Origin: Candidatus Sulfotelmatobacter sp.
Lineage (GTDB): Bacteria; Acidobacteriota; Terriglobia; Terriglobales; Acidobacteriaceae
Length of the DNA: 64,000 nucleotides
Reading direction: 5' to 3'
Assembly (NCBI GenBank): GCA_017883385.1
Contig: JADGNQ010000005.1
Coordinates: forward strand, 60,998 to 124,997
Below the pieces are notes generated by a model. The model was given only the letters and a program-made list of their open reading frames with translations, ran no database searches and was not told the DNA's origin. A program made the translations under genes and the position numbers. Of the stretch, positions 28,087 to 35,942 are shown piece after piece (the stretch's first letter is position 1; each line of letters begins with the position of its first letter).

Positions 28087-28359
28087 TCACTTAGCGTCGG
28101 GTTCACGGAAGTCGATCGGCGAGCGCCTCTTCCACGCGCCCCGCTTGGGCACAATGTCCTCAAAGCGAGGGCCCGGGCCGAGGAGCAGTTCCTTGATATT
28201 CGGGCGACTTTCCCGTTGCAGGCGACGCCATTCTTCGATAGGAACAAGCACGGCAGCCTCCACTCCTCGGCGGGTTACAACCTGCGGACCTTTCTTCAGT
28301 GCTGCGTCAAGGAATTCGCTGAAGCGTGCCTTTGCCTCTTGCAACTGCCATGAACTCAT
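28087..28359 (-). CDS. Phd/YefM-type antitoxin
   Basis: A 90-aa antitoxin. The N-terminal DNA-binding Phd fold is seen in MSSWQLQEAKARFSEFLD and the strand VVTRRGVEAAVLVPIEEWRRL; the C-terminal part, rich in Arg and Pro (PRFEDIVPKRGAWKRRSP), would wrap the toxin. It neutralises the PIN toxin encoded just downstream and represses its own promoter. The ATG at 28359 has AAGGA upstream; longer in-frame starts overlap the palindromic operator at 28391-28412. It shares the SWQ-x-Q-x-AKARFSE opening with the antitoxin at 37.9 kb. Confidence 0.9.
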   Translation of the reverse strand: MSSWQLQEAKARFSEFLDAALKKGPQVVTRRGVEAAVLVPIEEWRRLQRESRPNIKELLLGPGPRFEDIVPKRGAWKRRSPIDFREPDAK

Positions 28360-28390
28360 ACTGGTAGAAGGTCCTTTCTCCCCTATTATC

Positions 28391-28412
28391 TGACTAGTCA
28401 TATAACTAGTCA
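28391..28412. promoter_or_regulatory. Operator palindrome of the toxin-antitoxin module
   Basis: TGACTAGT-CATATA-ACTAGTCA is a perfect 8-bp inverted repeat 31 bases upstream of the antitoxin start, in the place expected for autoregulation. Its ACTAGTCA core recurs in the operator region of the similar module at 38.2 kb. Confidence 0.8.
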
Positions 28413-28594
28413 ATTACAATCCACCAAAGAATCTCTGTGCCATCTGACCTTGCCATCCACACGAGTAGAAGATGGTCAAGGCGACTTAGGCGCTCGATCA
28501 CGCCTCGTCGTCAGAGCACTTTTCGCAGGGATTTCCACAAGCGAAGGGTTCCCGTAGCCTACGACGCGGGCGAGACCGCCGCGCCACATCACCC

Positions 28595-29257
28595 CTACTT
28601 CCCTTCCAGACTAATATCCCCCACGCCCACGTGCGCCCGCAGTTCGAACTTGCCTTCGCCGCGATACTTCAGCGTCTTGCCCAACCAGCCGCTGGTCTCG
28701 CCGTAGCCGTCGCCATTCACGTCGCCGATGCCAGCGCTCGCGTGCACTAGCCGATATCCCGAGTGTCCGCTGGACACGCGGATGTCACCGACACCGAGTT
28801 CCAGATCCTTGTCGCCTTCGACATTCTCCACCGTCAGGTCACCGACTTTTTGATGCACGTCGAGGTTCGTGCTCGCCGGAATTTCAAGCTCCACATCGAA
28901 CTGCGTGTTGCCGCCCGAAGGCGAATGAAACTCGATGGTCGCATCGTTGCCGCGGACGTCGATGTCCACGCGTGCCTCTTTGACGTTCCTTTCGTGACGG
29001 GACTTCACGGTATAGCGCAGGTGAATCTTCTCGCCATCTCCGCGTCGGATGTGCAGGTCGCCCACGCTCAAGTGCACGTGCAGCCTTCCGCCGGCAACGA
29101 AGTCGCGCACATCGCTGCGCGTGTCTTCATAGTTCCAGTCGTTGGGTGCGACGGGAGCAGCCGCGCAGAACGGAATCAGCAATAGACAAGTCAGGAATGT
29201 TTTGTGAAGAGAAGACAGGTGAAGAAGAGACCTTCCGGACACGATCCGTTGGGACAT
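28595..29257 (-). CDS. Secreted DUF4097-type beta-strand repeat protein
   Basis: A 220-aa protein with a signal peptide (hydrophobic core FLTCLLLIPFCAAAP). The remainder is a right-handed beta-helix-like ladder of short strands in which GDL, GDI and VGD turns recur: LSVGDLHIRRGDGEK, HQKVGDLTVENVEGD, ELGVGDIRVSSG, AGIGDVNGDGYG and VGVGDISLEGK. This is the DUF4097 (putative adhesin) pattern. GAGGTG precedes the ATG. It stands alone between a toxin-antitoxin module and the MarC gene. Cellular role not known; it may be surface-exposed or periplasmic. Confidence 0.88.
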   Translation of the reverse strand: MSQRIVSGRSLLHLSSLHKTFLTCLLLIPFCAAAPVAPNDWNYEDTRSDVRDFVAGGRLHVHLSVGDLHIRRGDGEKIHLRYTVKSRHERNVKEARVDIDVRGNDATIEFHSPSGGNTQFDVELEIPASTNLDVHQKVGDLTVENVEGDKDLELGVGDIRVSSGHSGYRLVHASAGIGDVNGDGYGETSGWLGKTLKYRGEGKFELRAHVGVGDISLEGK

Positions 29258-29365
29258 GGAACACCTCGCAGGCGCAAGAGCGCCTGCATTTGATACGCAG
29301 AGGATCGGACCGCAGTTCCAGGGAAGTTCTGCCCGCCCACGTCGGGCGGGAACGTCACGACACGG

Positions 29366-30013
29366 TCAGTTCTTGAAATCGGCAACGCCATCCCACACGA
29401 GTTGAACGGCGATCGCGAGAATCAGGAAGCCGAAGATCTTGTTGATGGCGCCCACCGCGCTCGGCCCCAGTCGCCGCACCAGCGGCCCACCCATACAGAA
29501 GAAGAGAGCAACGCTGAGCGCTATGCCAGCGACGCCGATAACCATCCCCAGGTACGCTGCCGCGTTGTCCACATGAGCGGCCAGCGCCATCACCACACCA
29601 ATCGCGCCCGGTCCTGACATTAACGGCATGGCCAGCGGTGTCAGAGAAATGTCCTCTTTGTCCCTTGCCTCGTGGCTCTCCTCCGGCGTGATCCGCGCAT
29701 GAGACGTGACCATGCCCCAAGCCGTATTGGCGACGATCAATCCGCCAGCAATCTTCAGCACAGGCAGCGAGATGCCAAAGAAATACAGCACGAATCGGCC
29801 GAAGAAAAGAAACGTGACCAGGATGACGAAAACCCACAGCCCGGTCTTGTACGCGGTGCGACGCCGGTCCTGCGCGGTCCAGGTCGAGGTCATGGTGAAA
29901 AAAATCGGAATGCCTCCGAACGGATCGACAATCGGAAACAGCGCCAGGAACGTCGCCGCCGCCGAAGCCGGCAGTGTGCGCAGGAATTGTCCGAGAGCAG
30001 AAGCGGAAGTCAT
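29366..30013 (-). CDS. MarC-family integral membrane protein
   Basis: A 215-aa protein with six predicted helices in the MarC/SNARE-free NAAT family. Typical sequences are FLALFPIVDPFGGIPIFF near the N-terminus, KIAGGLIVANTAWGM in the middle and LTPLAMPLMSGPGAIGVVM. A neutral amino acid transporter role was shown for an archaeal relative, but most bacterial MarC proteins have no proven substrate. The ATG sits four bases downstream of the M28 peptidase stop, so the peptidase and MarC genes probably form an operon, consistent with uptake of released amino acids (inference). Confidence 0.9.
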   Translation of the reverse strand: MTSASALGQFLRTLPASAAATFLALFPIVDPFGGIPIFFTMTSTWTAQDRRRTAYKTGLWVFVILVTFLFFGRFVLYFFGISLPVLKIAGGLIVANTAWGMVTSHARITPEESHEARDKEDISLTPLAMPLMSGPGAIGVVMALAAHVDNAAAYLGMVIGVAGIALSVALFFCMGGPLVRRLGPSAVGAINKIFGFLILAIAVQLVWDGVADFKN

Positions 30014-30016
30014 CGG

Positions 30017-32191
30017 CTAACGATATCCTTCCAGGGTTTTCGCCGCGCGCTCCAGCGCAGTCGCGAGCGCAGCCAACTGCTGGCGCGCGCGCTCGCTATC
30101 TCCCTTGTCGAGAGCTTCGTTCACTCCGGGAATCACCACCGCGGCATAGCCTGTATATTCGCCCGGCGCGTAAATGGCATGACGGAACCAGGGACGATGC
30201 GGCAGTCCCTGCGGCATCAGCAGCGCGCGCTCAGCCCCGCGCAAAGCCTGGTTCAAACGGGCAGCATTCCGAGGTGGATTCCTCTGCTTTGCCAGGATCT
30301 TCGCACCGGCAGATTGAAAGTGCCGTGCCGCATTGTTCACCGCTCCAAAGTCGAGCACGCGGGCGCCGAACTTGTCCTCTCCCCGCCGGTGAGCAGCGTC
30401 GAGATACGCCGCAATCTCTTTTCCATATTCCTCGTAGTCATAGGGGAGAACGTCGGCGTCGGCCATACGCACCGCCTCCAGTCCGAGGACGCGCGCCATC
30501 TGCTGTTCGTAAACAAAATCAGGATCGCCGAATTTCTTGAACCATGCGAAATCGTCGAACGTCGAGTGATACACACCGTAGGCACCGCTCGAACTCACGT
30601 CACTCGACGGCACTCCCAAATGCTGTAGGAACGCAGTGTAGTCGGACCCGCTGCCCAGGTCCCCGACCGGAACCTCGCCCTTCATTTGCGCTGCGGGAAG
30701 ACGACGGCTCTCTCCAATCGCGTCCGTGGGCGATTGCGTCGAGGACGCATCCGGTTGCGCGGCCTTCAGCCAGGCGTCGTAAACGGTTCCACCTTTCGGA
30801 CTGGGCACGACCTTGGTTACGTCGCGCAGAAACTGCTTGAGGCTTGGTACCGCCGACGCACCGAACTTCGGACCGGAGACGGCAACATCCACATTGAAAT
30901 ACGCGGCCGCATTCGCCAGTTCCGATTCGTGCTGTTCTACCCACTCGGTCGAACCTATCAAGCCTTCTTCTTCGCCATCCCAACTGCCGAAGATCACGGT
31001 TCGCTTGGGCTTCCAGCCGGACTTCAGCAATACGCCGACCCCGTGCACAGCCTCGAGCATCGCTGCGGTGCCGCTGTTGGGATCGACCGCGCCATACACC
31101 CACGCGTCGCGATGATTTCCCGCTACCACCCATTCGTCGGGCAGTTCGCTGCCACGAACCCGGCCGATGACATCCCACAGCGTGCGGAACTGGTAGTCCT
31201 GCTTGAGATGCATCTTCAGCTTCGCCGGCCCCGGACCAACGTGATACGTAAACGGCAGCGCGCCCTGCCACTCACGCGGAGAGGCAGGGCCGCTTAGGTG
31301 CTGCAGCACGGGCCACACATCGTGATACGACAAGGGAGTCACAGGAATCTTCGGCACCTGCGCCGATTTCTGGGCAGAGATACGCTGCGACTCGGGCAGC
31401 GTCGGGACCGACGCAACCCCGGGCGTGGTTGGATCTCCTGGGAACTCGAACATGTATCCCACCGACCCGCGCTGCACACCTGTGTCCGGACGCCACGGCC
31501 CATCCGGATATTTGTCGCCGCGCTTCCAGCCGTCGTCTGCGGGATCGGAGTAAATGATCACGCCCGCCGCGCCGTGTTCCTGCGCCACAAACACTTTCAC
31601 ACCGCGGAAATTCTGACCGTAGCGCACCAGCACGATCTTGCCGCGCACATCGACTTTCAGTTTGTCGAGTTTCTCGAAGTCCTCAGGTGTGCCGTAGTTG
31701 GCATAGACCACGTCCGCCTCGACGTCGCCCGAGGGCGACATCCCGTTGAAGGGCATGACCACGCGAGGATCGTCTTGAAAGGGATCCTTATCGACGTGCT
31801 CGCGCGTCGGGCCGTGCATTGCAACTCCAGTGGGCGCGGTCATATCGACACTGATCTCGGAGGGGTAGTTGATCCAAACTCTGTACTCGACGATCTCGGT
31901 CTCGAGCCCGGCGTCGCGGAATTTCTGCGCGACATAGTCGGCGGTTGCCTTGTCTTCAACAGTGCCCGCCATGTGCGGAGCCTGGGTGAGAATCCGCAGA
32001 TGCTCCTCGGCCAGTTTGGGGTCAGGCACAGCGATGAAGCGCGCTTCCGTGGCGGATTCAGCGGCTGCGTCGCGAAAGCCAAAAATGGCCGGGGCCGAAC
32101 TGGAAGATGCGGAAGCGTTACCCCCTGCTGTCGAAGACGATGCCAAGAATGATAGGGCGAACGACAGAACGGTGGCTGAGAGACGTTTCAT
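30017..32191 (-). CDS. Secreted M28-family peptidase (glutamate carboxypeptidase II-like)
   Basis: A 724-aa protein with a signal peptide (about 1-22). Three domains can be placed: a protease-associated domain (about 125-310), the M28 zinc core and a C-terminal helical dimerisation domain of the transferrin-receptor type (about 600-720). Zinc ligands lie in GNHRDAWVYGAVDPNSG (His and Asp), SWDGEEEGLIG (Glu pair, one catalytic), FNVDVAVSG (Asp) and GVYHSTFDDF (His). It likely trims C-terminal acidic residues or dipeptides in the periplasm. AGGAG lies directly before ATG 32191; a longer frame from 32242 adds 17 unrelated residues. It leads a two-gene unit with marC. Confidence 0.94.
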   Translation of the reverse strand: MKRLSATVLSFALSFLASSSTAGGNASASSSSAPAIFGFRDAAAESATEARFIAVPDPKLAEEHLRILTQAPHMAGTVEDKATADYVAQKFRDAGLETEIVEYRVWINYPSEISVDMTAPTGVAMHGPTREHVDKDPFQDDPRVVMPFNGMSPSGDVEADVVYANYGTPEDFEKLDKLKVDVRGKIVLVRYGQNFRGVKVFVAQEHGAAGVIIYSDPADDGWKRGDKYPDGPWRPDTGVQRGSVGYMFEFPGDPTTPGVASVPTLPESQRISAQKSAQVPKIPVTPLSYHDVWPVLQHLSGPASPREWQGALPFTYHVGPGPAKLKMHLKQDYQFRTLWDVIGRVRGSELPDEWVVAGNHRDAWVYGAVDPNSGTAAMLEAVHGVGVLLKSGWKPKRTVIFGSWDGEEEGLIGSTEWVEQHESELANAAAYFNVDVAVSGPKFGASAVPSLKQFLRDVTKVVPSPKGGTVYDAWLKAAQPDASSTQSPTDAIGESRRLPAAQMKGEVPVGDLGSGSDYTAFLQHLGVPSSDVSSSGAYGVYHSTFDDFAWFKKFGDPDFVYEQQMARVLGLEAVRMADADVLPYDYEEYGKEIAAYLDAAHRRGEDKFGARVLDFGAVNNAARHFQSAGAKILAKQRNPPRNAARLNQALRGAERALLMPQGLPHRPWFRHAIYAPGEYTGYAAVVIPGVNEALDKGDSERARQQLAALATALERAAKTLEGYR

Positions 32192-32299
32192 CGGGCTCCT
32201 AAGACGAAGGTAGTAAGGTAGCATAAGTATTTGTCGTCGCAAGGCAGACGTGAGCCATCTCTATGTTCGTCTTTTGTTCGCTAAATGCACCAACTTCAC

Positions 32300-32330
32300 C
32301 AAGTTCACCATATGGTGCTATGTGGTGATA
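32300..32330. promoter_or_regulatory. Operator-like palindromes before the RHH/PIN module
   Basis: CACCATATGGTG (32306-32317) is a perfect 12-base palindrome; TTCACC (32295) and GGTGATA (about 32324) extend a pattern of TTCACCA/TGGTGAT half-sites at regular spacing, as expected for a ribbon-helix-helix repressor binding cooperatively just before the antitoxin start. Confidence 0.7.
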
Positions 32331-32341
32331 TACTACTTGTT

Positions 32342-32581
32342 ATGAAGCGCGCCACAGTGACACTACCGGATGATCTTGCCGAGGCGATTGAGACGTACAC
32401 GCTGGCTCAAAACATACCTCCGGCGCTGACGGCCATCGTTCAGGCAGCTCTGCGAGAGTATTTGCGGGAACGCGGATTTTTGCGAACTTATCGGCCGTTG
32501 AAACTTGAGCCTCTGGGCAACAGCGGCCGCAGCGATGTCAGCGTAAACCACGATCTTTACCTGACGGGCCTCAAGAAATGA
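32342..32581 (+). CDS. Ribbon-helix-helix antitoxin (CopG-like)
   Basis: A 79-aa protein starting MKRATVTLPDDLAEAIETYT, the single beta-strand and first helix of the ribbon-helix-helix fold, followed by the second helix ALTAIVQAALREYLRERGF. The C-terminal part (about 50-79) would bind the toxin. The stop overlaps the start of the PIN toxin by four bases, a normal arrangement for a coupled antitoxin-toxin pair. A set of palindromes lies in the 40 bases upstream. I chose ATG 32342; the frame is open further up, but those residues carry the operator region. Confidence 0.9.
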   Translation: MKRATVTLPDDLAEAIETYTLAQNIPPALTAIVQAALREYLRERGFLRTYRPLKLEPLGNSGRSDVSVNHDLYLTGLKK

Positions 32582-32976
32582 CCCGTGCTGTGCTGGCCGA
32601 CGCCGGTCCCTTGTATGCCGCGGTCGACGAGGCGGACGAGCACCATCGCGAGGCCAGACAGCAACTGCAGACCTTGGACGCGGAGCGGCGCAATGTCGTG
32701 GTTGCATATCCCATACTCCTGGAGGGGTACTCGCTCGTGCTGTATCGCCTGGGGGCCGTTGCTGCCCAAAAATGGATCGCATCCCTCGCCGGAAACTCTC
32801 TGATCAATCCTGATTCCGAAGACTATAGGCGTGCTGTCTTCACCGTTCAGAATTTTCCCGATCAGAAGATTACGTTGGTCGACGCAACCGTTGCGGCATT
32901 GGCTCTCCGCCTGGGCCTTGAAGTCTGGACCTACGATCATCACTTTGATGTGATGCGCGTGCCCGTCTGGCGTTGA
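32578..32976 (+). CDS. PIN-domain toxin
   Basis: A 132-aa PIN ribonuclease: VLADAGPLYA (Asp about 8), YPILLEGYSLV (Glu about 48), LVDATVAALAL (Asp about 101), and WTYDHHFDV (Asp about 119). It is partnered with the RHH antitoxin that overlaps it. This differs in antitoxin type from the two Phd-linked modules at 28 and 38 kb, so three distinct PIN modules occur within about 11 kb. It converges with proA, its stop lying eight bases from the proA stop. Confidence 0.91.
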   Translation: MTRAVLADAGPLYAAVDEADEHHREARQQLQTLDAERRNVVVAYPILLEGYSLVLYRLGAVAAQKWIASLAGNSLINPDSEDYRRAVFTVQNFPDQKITLVDATVAALALRLGLEVWTYDHHFDVMRVPVWR

Positions 32977-32982
32977 AGGAAC

Positions 32983-34236
32983 CTACCTTACCTGCCCAGT
33001 CCCAATAATCTCGTACTTCGAGGATGTCAACTCCGCCAGCGCGAAGGGCCCGCGGCAGTGGAGTTTCTGCGTGCTGACGCCCATCTCGGCGCCGAAGCCG
33101 AATTCGCCGCCGTCGGTAAATCGGGTGGACGCGTTCCAATACACCACCGCCGAATCCACTCCACGCAGAAACTTGCGAGCGTGAGTCTCATCTCGCGTGA
33201 TGATGGAATCCGAGTGCTTGGTCGAGTAGCGGTTGATGTGAGCAATGGCCTCGTCAACATTGGCGACTACAGCCACGGCTATGCACAACCGCAGATATTC
33301 TTCGTACCAGTCTGGCTCGGCAGTTGGCCCAACATGCAGGCCAGCGGCCAGCGTGCGGGCCTTGCCATCCCCGCGCACTTCGACCCCGGCGTCGATCAGT
33401 TTCTTGACGATCCGCGGCACATACTCCGCAGCGACGCGTTCATGCACCAATAACTTCTCCGCTGCGTTGCACACCGACGGGCGCTGCGTCTTGGCATTGA
33501 TCACAATGCGATCGGCCATCTCGAAGTCCGCGGACTCATCGACGAAAATGTGACAATTCCCTGCCCCGGTCTCGATCACGGGCACCGCGGAATTCTCCGT
33601 GACGAAGGTGATCAGCCCGGCGCCACCGCGCGGAATGATCACGTCCACCAACCCGCGAGCCTTGATCAGTTCCTGCACCGACTGCCGCGTACTGGAATCG
33701 AGCAATTCAATCGCGCCTTCGGGAACCCCGGGCACCGCGCTCATAATATCGACCAGGCACTGGCTGCTTTGCGCCGCCTCTTTTCCCCCGCGCAGGACGA
33801 TGGCGTTGCCAGTCTTCAGCGCGAGCACGGCGGTATCGACCGTCACATTCGGACGCGACTCGTAAATGATGCCGACCACCCCCAGCGGCACACGCATCTT
33901 ACGGATGCGGAGGCCGTTCGACTTGGTCCACTCCGCCAGCGTCTCGCCAATGGGATCGGGTAGAGCAGCGACTTCGCGCACGCCCCGTGCCATGTCTTTG
34001 ATCCGCTCCGCAGTAAGTAGCAGGCGGTCACGCATGGCGCCTTCGAGGCCTGAATTCTCCACGTCTTCGCGGTTCGCCGCGAGAATGTCTTTTCCCCGCG
34101 CCTCGATCGCGTCCGCAATCGCCAGCAGCAGCGCGTTCTTTTCCTGGGTGGAAAACAGCGCCAGCTTGGCCGACGCCGCACGGGCGCGCACCAACTTCTC
34201 CTGCGTGGTCGCTGCGCTGGTAAGGGTGGCTGCCAT
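32983..34236 (-). CDS. proA: Gamma-glutamyl phosphate reductase ProA
   Basis: A 417-aa NADPH-dependent reductase for the second step of proline synthesis. Characteristic sequences: PLGVVGIIYESRPNVTVD (about 105), VLRGGKEA, VDVIIPRGG, and the catalytic cysteine in TQRPSVCNAAEK (about 255), plus the C-terminal GEFGFGAEMGVSTQK. The ATG at 34236 overlaps the stop of proB by one base (TAATG), which identifies the true start; a longer frame to 34413 runs into proB without conserved residues. Forms a proBA operon with the kinase upstream. Confidence 0.97.
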   Translation of the reverse strand: MAATLTSAATTQEKLVRARAASAKLALFSTQEKNALLLAIADAIEARGKDILAANREDVENSGLEGAMRDRLLLTAERIKDMARGVREVAALPDPIGETLAEWTKSNGLRIRKMRVPLGVVGIIYESRPNVTVDTAVLALKTGNAIVLRGGKEAAQSSQCLVDIMSAVPGVPEGAIELLDSSTRQSVQELIKARGLVDVIIPRGGAGLITFVTENSAVPVIETGAGNCHIFVDESADFEMADRIVINAKTQRPSVCNAAEKLLVHERVAAEYVPRIVKKLIDAGVEVRGDGKARTLAAGLHVGPTAEPDWYEEYLRLCIAVAVVANVDEAIAHINRYSTKHSDSIITRDETHARKFLRGVDSAVVYWNASTRFTDGGEFGFGAEMGVSTQKLHCRGPFALAELTSSKYEIIGTGQVR

Positions 34237-34988
34237 TAGTTTCCCTTTCGCGGCGGGAAATACGTCCCGATTTTGCGTTCCATGCCCAGAGCAATCGCTT
34301 GTGGATGCCGCCCGTTCACAATCGCCACGTGCACGCCGCCTTCGCTCGCCAATTTCGCCGCGCGCAGTTTTGAAATCATGCCGCCCCGTCCGAGCGAACT
34401 CTTGCCGTTGCATTGCGCTTCGAGCGCCGGAGTCAGCTTGCGCACCACGCGCTGCAGGCGCGGCTTCTTGCGCCCGCTGGGAATCAGAAATCCGTCGACG
34501 TTGGTCAATAGCAGTAACCAGTCCGCTTTAACGGCCGTGGCCAGCAAAGAACTCAACTCGTCGTTGTCGCCGAAGGCGCCTTCCAGTTCGCGGACCGACA
34601 CGCTGTCGTTTTCGTTCACGATGGGCACCACTCCCAGCGCCAGCAACTCGGCCAGCGCGTTCTGCAAATTGCGATAGCGCACCGGAGAAGTGAAGTCGTC
34701 GCTCGAGAGCAGCAGTTGCGCTACGACTTTCTTGCCAAAGAACAGGCGCTCGTAGGTGTGCATCAGCTTGCTCTGGCCCACCGCGGCACACGCCTGCATT
34801 CCGGGGACATCGCCGGGGCGCTTCTGCAGCGACAATCCCGACATACCCGCGGCGATGGCGCCCGAGGTCACAATCAGATACTCGTTCTTCGAAAGGTCGA
34901 ACTGATCGACCATGCCGCGCAGCAGGTTAATGTCAATCTGCCCGCCGGGAGCGATAAGGCTGGTGCCGACTTTGATCACGACTCGCAT
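34236..34988 (-). CDS. proB: Glutamate 5-kinase ProB, short form without PUA domain
   Basis: A 250-aa amino acid kinase that phosphorylates glutamate to begin proline synthesis. Motifs: VVIKVGTSLI at the start, IVTSGAIAAGM (about 40), VPIVNENDSVSV (about 122) and GDNDELSSLLAT, and GRGGMISKLRAAK (about 200). It ends at about residue 250 and lacks the C-terminal PUA domain found in the long ProB, a common natural form. It is the first gene of the proBA operon and is presumably feedback-inhibited by proline, as in relatives. Confidence 0.96.
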   Translation of the reverse strand: MRVVIKVGTSLIAPGGQIDINLLRGMVDQFDLSKNEYLIVTSGAIAAGMSGLSLQKRPGDVPGMQACAAVGQSKLMHTYERLFFGKKVVAQLLLSSDDFTSPVRYRNLQNALAELLALGVVPIVNENDSVSVRELEGAFGDNDELSSLLATAVKADWLLLLTNVDGFLIPSGRKKPRLQRVVRKLTPALEAQCNGKSSLGRGGMISKLRAAKLASEGGVHVAIVNGRHPQAIALGMERKIGTYFPPRKGN

Positions 34989-35159
34989 AGTTTGTGCTGG
35001 TTGCAGCCGGGTAATTCACATTTTCTTCGCTGCCGCGAAGGCCAGCCTGGAGAACCCGGCGGGCAAATTCTACAGCCCCAGCGGGGAGGGACAACATCTC
35101 TATCCTGCCGTTAGAATGGCTTTCTGGCAAGTCGAAAAAATCTTGCCGCGCGCTTCCCT

Positions 35160-35924
35160 ATGCCCGCTTCCAACGCCACCAGCCGCTTTTCCGATCGCGT
35201 AGAAAACTACGTCCGTTACCGCCCGGGATATCCGCCGGAAGCATTGGAGGCTCTGAAGGTCGAATGTGGATTCGCTCCGCACCATATCGTCGCGGATATC
35301 GCCTCCGGCACCGGCATTTGGACGCGCATGCTACTGGAGAATGGCAACCAAGTCTACGGAGTCGAGCCCAACGCTGAGATGCGCCAGGCGGGCGAGCGAC
35401 TGCTGGCCGGGTTTCCGAAGTTCACGAGTATCGCGGGCACAGCGGAAGCAACTACGCTGCCGGAGGAGAGCGTCGATTTTGTGAACGCGGCCCAGGCGGC
35501 ACACTGGTTCGATCGCGAGCGGGCGCGTCGGGAATTTTCGCGAATCTTGAAGCCCGGCGGGTGGCTCGTACTCCTCTGGAACGAGCGCCTCACTGACGCG
35601 ACACCGTTTTTGCGCGACTACGAACAATTGCTGCTCACCCACGGCACCGACTACGAACAAGTCCGCCACGAGCGCACCACCGACGCCGTGAACGAGTTCT
35701 TCGATCCAGCTCCGTTCCAGGAGCGCGTGTTCGACATGCATCAGGAGTTCGACCACGCGGGCCTTGAGGGACGATTGTTGTCGTCGTCCTACGCGCCAGG
35801 ACCGGAGCATCCCAAACACGCGCCGATGCTGCAAGAGTTGCGACGCATCTTCGACGCGCATGCCGTCGGGGGAAGTGTGTCATTCGACTACAAGACGAAA
35901 GTCTATTTTGGACGCTTAAAGTGA
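35160..35924 (+). CDS. Class I SAM-dependent methyltransferase
   Basis: A 254-aa protein with a Rossmann-type fold. The SAM motif is IVADIASGTGIWTRML (about 43-58), the ribose-binding acid is in VYGVEPNAEMR, and AGTAEATTLPEESVDFV is followed by the post-motif RILKPGGWLVLLWNE. The opening FSDRVENYVRYRPGYP is seen in a group of small-molecule methyltransferases, substrate unknown. It lies 18 bases before the decarboxylase gene on the same strand, so the two may be co-transcribed; amino acid-derived amines might be substrates (inference only). Confidence 0.9.
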   Translation: MPASNATSRFSDRVENYVRYRPGYPPEALEALKVECGFAPHHIVADIASGTGIWTRMLLENGNQVYGVEPNAEMRQAGERLLAGFPKFTSIAGTAEATTLPEESVDFVNAAQAAHWFDRERARREFSRILKPGGWLVLLWNERLTDATPFLRDYEQLLLTHGTDYEQVRHERTTDAVNEFFDPAPFQERVFDMHQEFDHAGLEGRLLSSSYAPGPEHPKHAPMLQELRRIFDAHAVGGSVSFDYKTKVYFGRLK

Positions 35925-35942
35925 CGTGACCTGGAGACCGAC

